Source: Planococcus maritimus (GTDB lineage Bacteria > Bacillota > Bacilli > Bacillales_A > Planococcaceae). From it: a stretch of 64,000 bases of DNA. Where the stretch lies: NCBI RefSeq assembly GCF_001592825.1, contig NZ_LTZG01000001.1, positions 1,612,001-1,676,000 of the forward strand, given 5' to 3'. The position numbers and the translations under genes were made by a program. Below, piece after piece: positions 36,899 through 47,123 of the stretch. The notes beneath the pieces are model-generated. The model was not told where the DNA came from and did no database searches. It saw nothing but the letters and a program-made list of their open reading frames with translations. Position 1 is the first letter of the stretch. Each line of letters starts with the position of its first letter.

Positions 36899-38185
36899 TT
36901 AACGCCAAACGCTTTTGACGATGTTTGTCTGGTTGCGGTCTGGTCCGACAGAGAAGATCGAGATCTGGACATCGGTTAATTGCGAAATGCGCTCTAGGTA
37001 GTGGCGCGCGTTTTCTGGCAATTCATCCAATGATTTGCACGATGTTACGTCTTCAGACCAGCCTGGCATTTCTTCATAGACCGGTTCGCAGTCTGCGAGC
37101 ATGCGCAAGTTCGCTGGGTATTCTGTGATCAGCTCGCCTTTGTAGCGGTAAGCCGTACAGATTTTCACCGTATCGAGGCCCGTCAAGACGTCGATGGAGT
37201 TGACGGTCAAATCCGTCAATCCGCTGACACGACGTGCATGGCGGACGACGACGCTGTCAAACCAGCCGATGCGGCGCGGACGGCCTGTTGTCGTGCCGAA
37301 TTCTTTGCCGACTGTGCGGATCTTGTCGCCGATGTCATCAAATAATTCAGTCGGGAACGGTCCGTCACCGACACGCGATGTGTAAGCTTTGCAGACGCCG
37401 ATGACGTGTGAAATATTCGTCGGGCCTACGCCAGCACCAATCGTAACGCCGCCCGCTACTGGATTGGACGATGTGACAAATGGGTAAGTACCTTGGTCGA
37501 TATCGAGCATGACGCCTTGTGCGCCTTCAAATAGCACGCGGCGGCCGGCATCGAATGCATCGTTTAGCACTTTCGAAGTATCGGTCACGTATTGGGCAAT
37601 TTCCTGCCCGTATTGATAATACTCTTCCATGATTTCCTCGACCGTGAAGCCTTCTGTTTCATAGAATTTCTCGAACATGCGGTTTTTCTCTTTCAAGTTC
37701 ATGCGCAGTTTTTCTTCGAATACGACATGGTCCAGCAAATCTGCAATACGGATCCCGACGCGTGCCGCTTTGTCCATATATGCAGGCCCGATGCCTTTTC
37801 CAGTCGTACCGATTTTGTTGGCGCCTCGGCGCGCTTCTTCCACTTCGTCTTGCTTGATGTGGTATGGCAAAATGACGTGCGCGCGGTTTGAAATGCGCAA
37901 GTTCTCTGTCGTCACTCCACGATCGTGAAGGCCTTTCAGCTCTTGCACTAGCGCTTTCGGGTCAACGACCATGCCGTTGCCGATTACCGATGTTTTTTCT
38001 TTATAAAAAATCCCCGATGGAATCAAGTGCAATTTATACGTTTCGCCGCCAAAAATGATGGTGTGCCCAGCATTATTTCCGCCTTGATAACGTGCGATTA
38101 CTTCTGCATGTTCTGATAGAAAATCCGTGATTTTCCCTTTTCCTTCGTCTCCCCATTGCGTTCCTACTACTACGACTGATGTCAT
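36899..38185 (-). CDS. purA: Adenylosuccinate synthetase
   Basis: 428 aa. Makes adenylosuccinate from IMP, aspartate and GTP, the first step from IMP to AMP. GTP-binding GDEGKGK near the N-terminus; [17 protein letters not shown], the switch [10 protein letters not shown] and the guanine-recognition region are all present. Start ATG 38185 ([15 protein letters not shown]), with GGAGG 8 nt upstream; the GTG three codons earlier overlaps the ribosome-binding site. Transcribed alone, with a clear promoter and terminator. Confidence 0.98.
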   Translation of the reverse strand: MTSVVVVGTQWGDEGKGKITDFLSEHAEVIARYQGGNNAGHTIIFGGETYKLHLIPSGIFYKEKTSVIGNGMVVDPKALVQELKGLHDRGVTTENLRISNRAHVILPYHIKQDEVEEARRGANKIGTTGKGIGPAYMDKAARVGIRIADLLDHVVFEEKLRMNLKEKNRMFEKFYETEGFTVEEIMEEYYQYGQEIAQYVTDTSKVLNDAFDAGRRVLFEGAQGVMLDIDQGTYPFVTSSNPVAGGVTIGAGVGPTNISHVIGVCKAYTSRVGDGPFPTELFDDIGDKIRTVGKEFGTTTGRPRRIGWFDSVVVRHARRVSGLTDLTVNSIDVLTGLDTVKICTAYRYKGELITEYPANLRMLADCEPVYEEMPGWSEDVTSCKSLDELPENARHYLERISQLTDVQISIFSVGPDRNQTNIVKSVWR

Positions 38186-38231
38186 CGTCCGCACCTCCGT
38201 TAGGCTTGTCGCCCTGTTTCAAACAGTCTTT

Positions 38232-38260
38232 ATTGTACCAATAGAGACTAGCCACGTCAA
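38232..38260 (-). promoter_or_regulatory. Sigma-A promoter of purA
   Basis: On the minus strand: TTGACG, 17-bp spacer, TACAAT, about 47 bp before the start codon. I see no obvious PurR box or purine riboswitch in the short leader. Confidence 0.75.
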
Positions 38261-38273
38261 TATGAAACATAAG

Positions 38274-38320
38274 AAAACACGAACATAAAAATGCATTTCT
38301 GCATTTAACGTTCGTGTTTA
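38274..38320 (-). terminator. Terminator of dnaC
   Basis: AAACACGAAC pairs with GTTCGTGTTT, with inner ATGC/GCAT arms, 10 bp past the helicase stop. Confidence 0.8.
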
Positions 38321-38329
38321 ATAGATGTT

Positions 38330-39682
38330 TTAGAAATCGCCGCCTTCATGGTCTGCCCAATCGATGGTGACGAACTTGTTGTATTCCTTCACAAACGCCA
38401 GTTTGACGGTGCCGGTCGGGCCGTTCCGCTGCTTGGCGATGATGATTTCGATCATGTTCTGGTCTTCAGTTTCTTTATCGTAATAATCTTCACGGTACAA
38501 AAACGATACGATATCGGCATCTTGCTCGATCGATCCGGATTCACGTAAATCGGACATCATCGGCCGTTTGTCTTGCCGCTGCTCAACCCCACGGGACAGC
38601 TGCGACAAGGCGATGACCGGGACTTCGAGTTCACGCGCTAGCCCTTTTAAGGAACGGGAAATATCGGATACTTCCTGCTGGCGGTTTTCGCCGGCTTTGC
38701 CGGGCCCTTGGATCAGCTGCAAATAATCGATCATGATCATGCCAAGGCCGTATTCTTGTTTCAAGCGTCGGCATTTCGCGCGGATGTCGTTGACGCGGAT
38801 CCCTGGCGTGTCGTCGATAAAGATGCCTGCATTTGATAAACTGCCCATCGCCATCGTCAGTTTGCGCCAGTCTTCATTTTGAAGCGCACCGGTCCGCATG
38901 ACTTGAGCGTCGATATTGCCTTCAGCGCAAAGCATCCGCATAACGAGCTGCTCTGCTCCCATCTCTAAACTGAAAATGGCGACGTTTTCTTCGGTCTTGG
39001 TCGCGACGTTTTGCGCAACATTGAGCGCAAAAGCTGTCTTACCAACGGACGGACGAGCGGCGACAATGATTAAATCATTGCGCTGAAAACCTGCCGTCAC
39101 TTTGTCCAAATCGCGGAATCCGGTCGGAATCCCCGTGACATCGCCTTTACGCGTGTGCAATAGCTCAATATTATCGTAAGTTTTTACCAAGACGTCTTTG
39201 ATATGGATAAAGTCGCCCGCATTTTTGCGGCTCGACACTTCCATCATTTTTTTCTCGGCTTCCGCAAGCAATGCTTCTACTTCGTCTTCGCGCGTAAAGC
39301 CGTCTTCGACGATCGTAGTGGCCACACGGATGAGTCGGCGGAGCAAGGCTTTCTCTTCCACGATGTGGGCATAATGCCCGACGTTTGCGGCTGTTGGCAC
39401 CGCATTAGCAATCTCTGTCAGGTACGATAAGCCGCCGACATCTTCGAGCTCCTTTTTGACCGATAGCTCTTCTGTCACGGTGACCAAATCCACCGCTTTG
39501 CCGCGGTCCGTCAAATCGATCATCGTCTGGAAAATCCTCTGATGGGCGACGCGGTAAAAATCTTCCGGCATGACGATTTCCGCTACGGAAACCAGTGCCT
39601 GTGGCTCCAGGAAAATGGCCCCGATAACGGATTGCTCGGCTTCCTGGTTATGCGGTGGGACGCGGTCAATCGATTCGTTCAT
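38330..39682 (-). CDS. dnaC: Replicative DNA helicase DnaC (DnaB family)
   Basis: 450 aa. Hexameric 5'-to-3' fork helicase. N-terminal domain begins RVPPHNQEAEQSVIGAIFLEPQAL; the RecA-like C-terminal domain has Walker A in ARPSVGKTAFALN, Walker B in MIMIDYLQLI and the arginine finger region KQRNGPTG. Second in the rplI-dnaC order found throughout Bacillales; 11 bp downstream of rplI. Confidence 0.98.
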   Translation of the reverse strand: MNESIDRVPPHNQEAEQSVIGAIFLEPQALVSVAEIVMPEDFYRVAHQRIFQTMIDLTDRGKAVDLVTVTEELSVKKELEDVGGLSYLTEIANAVPTAANVGHYAHIVEEKALLRRLIRVATTIVEDGFTREDEVEALLAEAEKKMMEVSSRKNAGDFIHIKDVLVKTYDNIELLHTRKGDVTGIPTGFRDLDKVTAGFQRNDLIIVAARPSVGKTAFALNVAQNVATKTEENVAIFSLEMGAEQLVMRMLCAEGNIDAQVMRTGALQNEDWRKLTMAMGSLSNAGIFIDDTPGIRVNDIRAKCRRLKQEYGLGMIMIDYLQLIQGPGKAGENRQQEVSDISRSLKGLARELEVPVIALSQLSRGVEQRQDKRPMMSDLRESGSIEQDADIVSFLYREDYYDKETEDQNMIEIIIAKQRNGPTGTVKLAFVKEYNKFVTIDWADHEGGDF

Positions 39683-39693
39683 ATCTATTCCCC

Positions 39694-40143
39694 TTACGCT
39701 TCTTCAGTAACGTGTACGCGCAATGTCGCGGTTACATCGTGATGCAACTTCACCGGCACATTCGTGTAGCCAAGCGCGCGGATTGCGTCATCGAGTTCCA
39801 TTTTACGCTTGTCGAGCTTGTAGCCATGAGTTTTCTCTAACTCCTTGGCAATCTGTTTTGAAGTGATCGAACCGAACAAGCGGCCGCCTTCACCGGATTT
39901 TGCTGTCAATTCAACAGTCAACGCTTCAAGCTTTGCTTTTAGCTCTTTCGCTTCATCTAGCTCTTGTTCAGCTTCTTTTTCTTGTTTCTTCTGTTGGCCA
40001 GCCAGTTTGCTCATGGCCGCTTGATCAGCTTCTACTGCCAAGTTGTTCTTCAACAAGAAGTTATTCGCGTAGCCGTCCGCCACGTTTTTGATATCGCCTT
40101 TTTTGCCTACATTTTTTACGTCTTTCAAGAAAATTACTTTCAT
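39694..40143 (-). CDS. rplI: 50S ribosomal protein L9
   Basis: 149 aa. N-terminal globular domain [30 protein letters not shown] is the family signature, then a long connecting helix and a C-terminal RNA-binding domain. The ATG overlaps the gdpP stop by 4 bp, so translation is coupled. Part of the yybS-gdpP-rplI-dnaC operon. Confidence 0.98.
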   Translation of the reverse strand: MKVIFLKDVKNVGKKGDIKNVADGYANNFLLKNNLAVEADQAAMSKLAGQQKKQEKEAEQELDEAKELKAKLEALTVELTAKSGEGGRLFGSITSKQIAKELEKTHGYKLDKRKMELDDAIRALGYTNVPVKLHHDVTATLRVHVTEEA

Positions 40144-42116
40144 TCTTCAGATCCTCCTCTATCATTTTCGGTTAATACGGTCTTTAGTTGCCCGACCGCT
40201 TCTTCAATACTTGCGTCCGGCATTTGTGTGGCTGCATTGGTTAAATGGCCGCCGCCGCCGAGATTTTCCATTACGATTTGGACATTGACTTCACCAAGCG
40301 AACGGGCACTGATGCCAACGCCGCCTTCTGTCCGTTCTGCGACAACAAACGACGCGTTAACGTCTTTCATCGTCAGCAGAATGTCCGCCGTCTGTGCGAT
40401 CAGCACAGGGCTATAGATGCGTCCCGATTCACCTTTAGCGATGGCAATGCCGTCGCCGACAAATTCCACGCTCTGAACGATTTTCGCCCGTTCAATATAC
40501 GTATTGAGGTCTTCTTTCAATAAGCGCTGCACGAGGACTGTATCAGCACCGTTCGAGCGCAAATAGGAAGCCGCTTCAAAGGTCCTGGCGCCCGTGCGCA
40601 GCGTAAAGCTTTTCGTATCGACAATGATGCCGGCAAGCATTGCGGTCGCTTCGAGCATCGTCAATTTTTCGTGTTTCGGCTGGTATTCGATCAACTCGGT
40701 GACCAGCTCCGCCGTAGACGATGCGTACGGCTCCATGTAGACGAGCATCGTATTGGTAATGAACTCCTCGCCTCTTCTATGGTGGTCGATCAACACGACG
40801 CGATCCATACGCTGAAGCAGCCGTTCATCAATAACCATCGATGGTTTATGCGTATCGACCACGACCAGCAAAGAATGCTCAGTCATTTCCGATAGCGCCT
40901 CTTCTGGGGTGATGAAACGTTCAAACAAATGCGGATCACTTTCGATTTCTTCCATCAAACGCATAACGCTGCGATCGTATTCATCAAAATCGATGACGAT
41001 ACGGCCTTTGACACGGTTCATCTCTGCCATTTTAGCCACGCCTACCGCCGCGCCAATCGAATCCATATCGGGCATTTTATGGCCCATGACAAACACTTGG
41101 TCACTTTCCTGGATCAAATCACGCAGCGCATGCGAAATGACGCGTGCACGGACCCTCGTCCGTTTCTCGACCGGATTGGTTTTGCCCCCATAGAACTTGA
41201 CCTTGCCGCTCGGATGCTTGATTGCCACTTGGTCACCGCCGCGTCCAAGCACCAAATCGAGCCCGGACTGCGCCATGGCGCCAAGTTCGATCAGCGAAGC
41301 GGAACCCGCCCCGACGCCGATGCTCAAAGTCAGCGCCATATTGTCTTTCGCTGTCACTTCACGAATATCATCGAGTACCGTGAACTTCGTTTCCTCCAGT
41401 TTTTGGAGAATCGATTCATTGAACACCGCCAAAAAGCGGTCCGAGGAAATTCGTTTCACAAAAATGCCATTGTCCGTCCCCCATCGATTGATCAAGGACG
41501 TCACCAGGCTATTTAAATTACTGCGCACTTGGTCGTCCATCCCTTGTGACAATTCATCGTAATTATCGATGAACAAAATGCCGAGGACGGTCCGGTCCGC
41601 ATGATACAAAGTTTCGATCTCTACTTGTTCGGTAATATCGAATAAGTAGAACAGCCGGTCATCCGCCCGGTAATAGACGCGGTACTTACGGCCGCCAAGC
41701 GAGATGACCATTTCATTCGATTCGGTCGATTTGACCAATTGGTTGAATTCTTCCGTCAAACTGTAAACCGATTCACCAATCAACGTCTCATAATCAAGCG
41801 CTGAAGTGATATAGGGATTGGCCCATTCAATCTGCTGGTTTTCATTGACCAGCAAAATCCCGATCGGCATTTCGAGCAAAGCTTCCTCGCCGACTTTCTT
41901 CATTCGGTAAGATAGCGTTTCGATATGCTTTTCAGTCTCTTCATAGTTGCGTTTCTCCAGTACCCACGCCGAGGCGATGGCCGCCCCATAAAGGATAGCG
42001 AAAATGCCTGCGCCCCACTCCGACCATAGCGAAATAAGAATCACAGCGGCCATTCCAAGAGCTAGCAATGCCAGCAATGGGTATCTTAGATTACGTTTCC
42101 TGAAAAAAGCCGACAT
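40140..42116 (-). CDS. gdpP: Cyclic di-AMP phosphodiesterase GdpP
   Basis: 658 aa. Two N-terminal membrane helices, a PAS-like domain, a degenerate GGDEF domain (SSDRFLAVF replaces GGDEF) and a C-terminal DHH/DHHA1 phosphodiesterase. Metal ligands are visible in [13 protein letters not shown] and VLIDHHRRG, with [11 protein letters not shown] in DHHA1. It hydrolyses c-di-AMP to pApA and so sets potassium and cell-wall homeostasis. Lies between yybS and rplI as in Bacillus. Confidence 0.97.
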   Translation of the reverse strand: MSAFFRKRNLRYPLLALLALGMAAVILISLWSEWGAGIFAILYGAAIASAWVLEKRNYEETEKHIETLSYRMKKVGEEALLEMPIGILLVNENQQIEWANPYITSALDYETLIGESVYSLTEEFNQLVKSTESNEMVISLGGRKYRVYYRADDRLFYLFDITEQVEIETLYHADRTVLGILFIDNYDELSQGMDDQVRSNLNSLVTSLINRWGTDNGIFVKRISSDRFLAVFNESILQKLEETKFTVLDDIREVTAKDNMALTLSIGVGAGSASLIELGAMAQSGLDLVLGRGGDQVAIKHPSGKVKFYGGKTNPVEKRTRVRARVISHALRDLIQESDQVFVMGHKMPDMDSIGAAVGVAKMAEMNRVKGRIVIDFDEYDRSVMRLMEEIESDPHLFERFITPEEALSEMTEHSLLVVVDTHKPSMVIDERLLQRMDRVVLIDHHRRGEEFITNTMLVYMEPYASSTAELVTELIEYQPKHEKLTMLEATAMLAGIIVDTKSFTLRTGARTFEAASYLRSNGADTVLVQRLLKEDLNTYIERAKIVQSVEFVGDGIAIAKGESGRIYSPVLIAQTADILLTMKDVNASFVVAERTEGGVGISARSLGEVNVQIVMENLGGGGHLTNAATQMPDASIEEAVGQLKTVLTENDRGGSEE

Positions 42117-42130
42117 TTCTCTTCAGCTCC

Positions 42131-43099
42131 TTACTTTCCTTTAAACTCATGCGCCCGCTTGATCCAGCCCCGGATATCGAAGCCAAGATCCAAAATTCCG
42201 ATGATGCTCGTAAACGACTGCAACGGTACTGCAAAAATCGTCACGATCACCGTTACCCAGCGGGGCCAGCCCTCTTGGTGGATATAGAAATGGTAGAACG
42301 ATACCCCTTGCAAGAACAATAGAAACTGCAACAGCATCGAGGCATTTGCGAAAATGAAATACGCCATGGTCCCTTGCTCGAAATCGGACAGCAAGGACAC
42401 TAAAATGACGATTAGGTAATACCATAATACACTTTTCGGCAAGCGCATCTCGCGGAATGGCGGGAATTTCGGCACTTCAACCCCGAGCTGCTTTAGAATA
42501 GGCAATAGGATCAACAACAACACCCACACCGTCGTAAACGTCGTCAAAATCAATAGCGTCGGAAGCAAAGTCTCAAAAGTCAGCATGATCTGCGCGACCA
42601 GTTCCTCGTATTCCTCCATCGATTCCGAACCAAGCCGTTCGAGCCATGTTCCGGCCTGTTCGTACGAACTCCGCATCGTCGTTGTGAATTCTTCCAGGAA
42701 ATTAATTCCTAAAAAGGCAATCGCCGCTACATATTGCAACATCAATGATAGCAGCAACACGATGCTCGAGCCCATGAACATGAACAATTTGCTTTTTTTA
42801 TAGTGGATCGACAGCCCGATCATAAGCCCCAGCGGAATGTGAATCAACGCCAGTGGCAATGACAGCAATCCGCCGATCAGGAAGCTTAACACGACCCCGA
42901 CCACTGCGACCAGCGCCGACGCCTTTGCCGGATACTTGGCGCTATACCAAGCGATCGGCAATGCCAAAAACAAGGTACTGACTAAACTCAGCACCGGTAC
43001 ATATACAGAAATAGCCAATAGGACGGCAAACAGCGCCGTCATCATGGCTCCGTTCGTTAGTTGACTTGTCTTTTGGTTAGGCATATCTGCGTTTTTCAT
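42131..43099 (-). CDS. yybS: YybS family DUF2232 membrane protein
   Basis: 322 aa with about eight hydrophobic segments, beginning TNGAMMTALFAVLLAISVYVP. It matches the DUF2232/YybS membrane family that precedes gdpP in Bacillales, distantly like substrate-binding S-components. Function unknown. First gene of the operon with gdpP, 14 bp upstream of it. Confidence 0.9.
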   Translation of the reverse strand: MKNADMPNQKTSQLTNGAMMTALFAVLLAISVYVPVLSLVSTLFLALPIAWYSAKYPAKASALVAVVGVVLSFLIGGLLSLPLALIHIPLGLMIGLSIHYKKSKLFMFMGSSIVLLLSLMLQYVAAIAFLGINFLEEFTTTMRSSYEQAGTWLERLGSESMEEYEELVAQIMLTFETLLPTLLILTTFTTVWVLLLILLPILKQLGVEVPKFPPFREMRLPKSVLWYYLIVILVSLLSDFEQGTMAYFIFANASMLLQFLLFLQGVSFYHFYIHQEGWPRWVTVIVTIFAVPLQSFTSIIGILDLGFDIRGWIKRAHEFKGK

Positions 43100-43339
43100 C
43101 TTCTTTCGGGTTTATTTCATCCGTATAATTGTACCATGATTCAATCTCCCGAACAAAAAAGGGAGGTTGTCCTACTGTACACCTAGCTCTCCGTTTTGAG
43201 AAGAAAAAGTGTCTGTCTTTCAAGAGCAGCTTGTAGAAAATGATTATCGCCGATTTGGCAGTAGATGGGAATAATCGTTGGAAATTAAAGTGTGGGAATC
43301 GCTTCCTGGCAAAATGTATAAGAAGATAGTGAGAGTCTG

Positions 43340-44310
43340 GGTGTTGAAAGGTTTTTGCATTCTATTGGTGCTTCAGCTTAGTAGTCGCCGCGCCGCTTTG
43401 GGTTGGCCTCTTGCCATAAGCCAGGAAGAATGCCTGTCTTATGGCATCGGCTCACCCCTTTACGCCGGGCGGCTTGGTGATTTCGTTGATTCGAGTGTGT
43501 TTAGACAGGTCTGCTTCTGTACTCAGTTGCCGGCTAGTGGGGAAATCACTTCCCGGAAAAACAGATAAGAAGATAGCAAGGGGTTTCGGGTCGAACAGTT
43601 TCAGCATTCTATTGGTGCTTCTGCTTATTCTTCGCCGCCGTACTTTGGGTTGGCTTCTTGCCGTAAGCCAGGAAGAACGCCTGTCTTCTGGCATCGACTC
43701 ACCCCTTTACGCCGGGCGGCTTGTTGATTTCATTGATTCGAGTGTGTTTAGGCAGATTTGCTTCTGTACTCAGTTGCCGGCTAGTGGGGAAATCACTTCC
43801 CGAGATATGTTTGAAGCAGCTAGTGAGAGTTTAGGCGTTGAAGAGTTTTAGCATTCTATTGGTGCTTCAGCTTAGTAGTCGCCGCGCCGCTTTGGGTTGG
43901 CCTCTTGCCATAAGCCAGGAAGAACGCCTGTCTTATGGCATCGTCTCACCCCTTTACGCCGGGCGGCTTGGTGATTTCGTTGATTCGAGTGTGTTTAGAC
44001 AGGTCTGCTTCTGTACTCAGTTGCCGGCTAGTGGGGAAATCACTTCCCGGAAAAACAGATAAGAAGATAGCAAGGGTTTTCGGGTCGAACAGTTTCAGCA
44101 TTCTATTTGTACTTCTGCTTATTCTTCGCCGCCGTACTTTGGGTTGGCCTCTTGCCATAAGCCAGGAAGAACGCCTGTCTTATGGCATCGGCTCACCCCT
44201 TTACGCTCGGCGGCTGAGAGATTTCGTTGATTTGGGTGCGTTTAAATCGATCTACTTCTTTATTATGTTGCCGGCTAGCGGGGGAATCGCTTCTCGAGAT
44301 GTAGAGTCTG
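43340..44310. repeat. Tandem array B: four copies of the 247-bp-period repeat
   Basis: TTTGGGTTGG-type landmarks occur at 43397, 43644, 43891 and 44138, each exactly 247 bp apart. Copies 1 and 3 share CTTAGTAGTCGCCGCG before the landmark, and copies 2 and 4 share CTTATTCTTCGCCGCC, so a 494-bp dimer was itself duplicated. Each copy has a GCCATAAG/CTTATGGC-type hairpin, less well paired in the second, and GGGAA/TTCCC arms. Open frames here repeat with the DNA and lack ribosome-binding sites, so I do not call them. The flank 43100-43340 shows nothing else. Confidence 0.92.
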
Positions 44311-44440
44311 GCATATTGGCGATTAGATCGAAAATTTTGTTGGCGAACCAGAACTAACTAGTCTCTCAACACCAGAGACGACTTGAGATAGAAAACCTGA
44401 GTTGTTTCTACATTTAATATTTAATGAGCTGAAAAAACAA

Positions 44441-44602
44441 TCTTCCCCTCTAAAACTAGAGACGGAGTGGAAGGGGGCTGACGCCTGTGGGACCGCGCGG
44501 GCTGGCGAGACAATCGTGTCGCGCCCTTTGCGGCACGTTGGCTCAACACCCGCCCCACGGCAAGCAGCCCCCTGCAACGTAGTCGAAAAGCGGAAGCTTT
44601 TC
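44441..44602. repeat. 162-bp long-hairpin element, copy B
   Basis: Same length and about 97% the same sequence as 35027-35188, and again placed after a 247-bp array. Arms AGGGGGCTG/CAGCCCCCT. Confidence 0.92.
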
Positions 44603-44642
44603 CACTCACTTCTTTATTATTTCTCTAGTATCCTACGAGCCC

Positions 44643-44700
44643 CAAGCAGCCCCCTGCAACGCAGTCTAATAGTGCAAGCTATTCCACTCACTTCTTTATA
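44643..44700. repeat. Truncated right end of the 162-bp element
   Basis: AAGCAGCCCCCTGCAACGCA recurs here without the left arm, followed by TTCCACTCACTTCTTTAT, which also follows copy B. A decayed or partial duplication. The bases from 44700 to the rpsR terminator show nothing else. Confidence 0.75.
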
Positions 44701-44776
44701 TTTCTTTCGCATCAATTGTAAGCTTTGCAGCGCACCTTATCTTTTCCACTCACTTGAATACATTCCCAAAGCATAT

Positions 44777-44806
44777 AAAAAAGAGGCCGGTTTCCCGGCC
44801 TCTTTG
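44777..44806 (-). terminator. Terminator of the rpsF-ssb-rpsR operon
   Basis: AAGAGGCCGG-GAAA-CCGGCCTCTT followed by a T run on the minus strand. Confidence 0.95.
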
Positions 44807-44813
44807 AAAAATC

Positions 44814-45050
44814 TTATTTTTCTTCCGCTACGAACGGTAGAAGTGCCATGATACGAGCGCGTTTAACTGCAATTGTCAAACGACGTTGCCATTTAGCGCT
44901 TGTGCCCGTAACACGACGTGGCAAAATTTTGCCTCGCTCAGAAATGAATTTCTTAAGCAAATCAGTGTCTTTGTAGTCGATGCGTGTAATGTTGTTTGAA
45001 GTGAAATAACAAACCTTTTTACGCTTCTTGCCTCCGCGACGTGGTGCCAT
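44814..45050 (-). CDS. rpsR: 30S ribosomal protein S18
   Basis: 78 aa, [16 protein letters not shown]...; the [32 protein letters not shown] core is diagnostic. Binds 16S rRNA as a complex with S6. Last gene of rpsF-ssb-rpsR, 52 bp after ssb, with a strong terminator behind it. Confidence 0.98.
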   Translation of the reverse strand: MAPRRGGKKRKKVCYFTSNNITRIDYKDTDLLKKFISERGKILPRRVTGTSAKWQRRLTIAVKRARIMALLPFVAEEK

Positions 45051-45102
45051 ATCGAATTACCTCCCTCATCTTCAGATTTCTATTCGCTGATGGGCGCCTG
45101 GT

Positions 45103-45597
45103 TTAGAACGGCAGATCGTCGTCTGAAACTTCGATCTTCCCGCTTCCGCTTGAAAACGGATCGTCATCTACACGAGTATTGTTTTGCTGACTTGGACTAG
45201 ACGGTTGGTTCTGTTGATAAGACGGCTGCTGTCCATACGAGCGATCGTTTGAACGATCCCCAGATCCGGAGTTGGCGCCTTTTGGTTCAAGGAATTGAAC
45301 GCTGTCTGCCACCACTTCCGTCGTATAAACGCGCTTGCCATCTTGACCTTCGTAGCTGCCAGTCTGAATGCGGCCTTCGACACCGGCGAGACTTCCTTTT
45401 TTAAGGAAATTCGCTGTGTTTTCAGCTTGCTTGCGCCAAACGGTACAATTGATAAAATCCGCTTCGCGTTCACCTTGCGCATTGGAGAATGTCCGGTTTA
45501 CAGCAAGTGTAAAACGAGCCACCGCCGCGCCGCTTGGTGTGTAACGAAGATCGGGATCTTTTGTCAGTCTTCCGACCAATACAACCCGGTTGATCAT
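45103..45597 (-). CDS. ssb: Single-stranded DNA-binding protein
   Basis: 164 aa. N-terminal OB fold ([35 protein letters not shown]), a Gln/Ser/Asn-rich disordered linker, and the acidic tip DDDLPF that recruits replication and repair proteins. AAGGAGG-type site before the ATG. Middle gene of the S6-SSB-S18 operon. Confidence 0.98.
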   Translation of the reverse strand: MINRVVLVGRLTKDPDLRYTPSGAAVARFTLAVNRTFSNAQGEREADFINCTVWRKQAENTANFLKKGSLAGVEGRIQTGSYEGQDGKRVYTTEVVADSVQFLEPKGANSGSGDRSNDRSYGQQPSYQQNQPSSPSQQNNTRVDDDPFSSGSGKIEVSDDDLPF

Positions 45598-45650
45598 CAG
45601 AATTCAACCTCCTTCTTCAAGTCGTGTATTATCTGTATTCCGCTTATTGC

Positions 45651-45938
45651 TTATACGTCTAGGCGTACAGCCATGTGGCGGATAATGTCTTCATTGAAGT
45701 TCGCAAGACGTGTAAACTCGTTGATAGCTTCTGTCTCAGCATTAGCTTTAACGATCTGGTAGAAACCTTCTTTGAAATCATTGATTTCATAAGCCAGACG
45801 GCGTTTACCCCATTCTTTCGACTCGATGATTTCCGCACCGTTAGAAGTTAGGATTTCGCTGAAACGCTCAACTAGAGCTTTCTTAGCGTCCTCTTCAATG
45901 TTCGGGCGTACAATGTACATTACTTCATATTCTCTCAT
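45651..45938 (-). CDS. rpsF: 30S ribosomal protein S6
   Basis: 95 aa, [26 protein letters not shown]..., ending AVRLDV. It pairs with S18 in the 30S platform. First gene of the operon, preceded by AAGGAGGTGA and a leader hairpin that could allow S6:S18 autoregulation. Confidence 0.98.
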   Translation of the reverse strand: MREYEVMYIVRPNIEEDAKKALVERFSEILTSNGAEIIESKEWGKRRLAYEINDFKEGFYQIVKANAETEAINEFTRLANFNEDIIRHMAVRLDV

Positions 45939-45949
45939 CGTATTGTCAC

Positions 45950-45992
45950 CTCCTTATGGACTTGGGCCCTGCTGATTCCAGCGGGCAAGGAG
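45950..45992 (-). promoter_or_regulatory. Possible S6:S18 autoregulatory leader hairpin
   Basis: On the minus strand GCCCGCTG pairs with CAGCAGGGC, with a flanking CCTTG/CAAG-type outer pairing, directly before the rpsF ribosome-binding site. The CCCG in the stem resembles the CCG-bearing bulge known from S6:S18-binding leaders. Assigned by position and shape only. Confidence 0.45.
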
Positions 45993-46103
45993 CAAGCAAT
46001 CATAAATATTACTCACATCAACATATTGTAGCATACGCATAGACTTCCGGCAAGTTGTAATTTAGGCTATACTGAAAGCATTAAAATTCGGGATGTGTTG
46101 CCA

Positions 46104-46655
46104 ATGGAACCGCATAAAATTATCGATTTGAACATCGAAGAAATCGCCCCAAAAGCCCTGTGGTTCAACATCGGCCTGGTCGTCGTTTTCGCGCTCGCCT
46201 ACCAGCTGTTCCGCGAGCCGCTGTCTTTCAGCTTTTCGCTGTTCGGCATCCTTTATTTTTTGGGCGGCTACGTCTTATTGATCGTGCTGCATGAATTGTT
46301 TCATTTGATCGGCTTTGTCGTTTTCGGCAAAGTGCCGCTGTCGTCGCTTCAATACGGCCTCAATTTAAAATTGGGCATTGCTTATGCGACAAGCGACCGG
46401 CCCGTGAAAAACCGGGCGATGCGGGCAGTTCTGCTGCTGCCATTTTGGATGACGGCGGTTTTGCCGAGCGTCATCGGCTTTTGGGCCGGCGACCAAGTAC
46501 TCGTCTTGCTCGGCGCCATGCTGACGGCCGGCGCATTCGGCGACTTCCTCATGTACAGGGAACTGCGCAAAGAGCCGAACGATGCGTGGATATTGGACGA
46601 CCAAAATCTCCCCCGCCTCCACGTCTATTCCAGCTACCCATCGCTAGATGAATGA
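46104..46655 (+). CDS. DUF3267 membrane protein with HExxH motif
   Basis: 183 aa from ATG 46104; a GTG three codons earlier is possible and the ribosome-binding site is weak for both. Four or so hydrophobic segments, with LHELFHLIGF giving the HExxH zinc-protease-like motif of the DUF3267 family. Substrate unknown. It runs opposite to its neighbours and ends at a bidirectional terminator. Confidence 0.82.
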   Translation: MEPHKIIDLNIEEIAPKALWFNIGLVVVFALAYQLFREPLSFSFSLFGILYFLGGYVLLIVLHELFHLIGFVVFGKVPLSSLQYGLNLKLGIAYATSDRPVKNRAMRAVLLLPFWMTAVLPSVIGFWAGDQVLVLLGAMLTAGAFGDFLMYRELRKEPNDAWILDDQNLPRLHVYSSYPSLDE

Positions 46656-46673
46656 ATGGCAGGTTCCGCACAA

Positions 46674-46720
46674 ATAAAAAAAGAAGGCACAGCAGATTTC
46701 CTGCTATGCCTTCTTTTTAA
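46674..46720. terminator. Bidirectional terminator
   Basis: AAAGAAGGCA-AGCAG arms against CTGCT-TGCCTTCTTT with A and T runs, between convergent genes. Confidence 0.9.
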
Positions 46721-46723
46721 TTC

Positions 46724-47107
46724 TTATCTCGCAAACGACCGTTCCACATCCCATACGCCTTCCGGGATATATTCCTTCAGCAAGCGCTCTGCTTTTGCCG
46801 TATAGACAATCGCTTGTTTCGTGCCCCGCTTGGTCTCGACATCGATCGTCAAACGGTCGTACATGTCCGTTTTTGCGTTCCCCGTGTAATCTTCCAGGTC
46901 GTTGATCGCCGGCCATAGGACATCCGGAATGTCGTATAGCTCGCCTTGAATGACATCGTCTCCTGCCAATTCAAGTGCCGGATAACCAAGCCCCGTATCA
47001 TACAAGCTTCCCGAAATCGTCACATGCTCTTCCACCAATTCCGCTTCTTCCAAATAAAAATGGTATTTGCCGCCTCTTTTTAAGGTTCCATATGCGAATA
47101 AATACAT
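46724..47107 (-). CDS. Gamma-glutamylcyclotransferase-fold (GGCT/AIG2-like) protein
   Basis: 127 aa. The N-terminal FAYGTLKRG is the hallmark phosphate-binding loop of the family, LYDTGLGYPAL follows, and DLEDYTG holds the family's acidic residue region. Probably acts on a gamma-glutamyl or related cyclisable amine; specificity unknown. Start preceded by GAGGAGG. Confidence 0.9.
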   Translation of the reverse strand: MYLFAYGTLKRGGKYHFYLEEAELVEEHVTISGSLYDTGLGYPALELAGDDVIQGELYDIPDVLWPAINDLEDYTGNAKTDMYDRLTIDVETKRGTKQAIVYTAKAERLLKEYIPEGVWDVERSFAR

Positions 47108-47123
47108 TCGTTTCCCTCCTCAT

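Noticed and set aside
43546-43560. TTCCCGGAAAA in the 247-bp repeats as a Noc-binding site
   Set aside because: Only part of ATTTCCCGGGAAAT is present, the palindrome is broken and it is not conserved among the copies.
34470-44310. Repeat arrays as CRISPR
   Set aside because: Units are about 247 bp with no short direct repeats separated by unique spacers, and no cas genes are in the window.
43278-44357. Several plus-strand open frames with near-identical peptides (…GWPLAISQEE…SYGIGSPLYAGRL…)
   Set aside because: They repeat only because the DNA repeats every 247 bp. They lack ribosome-binding sites, and similar frames in array A are broken. Treated as non-coding repeats.
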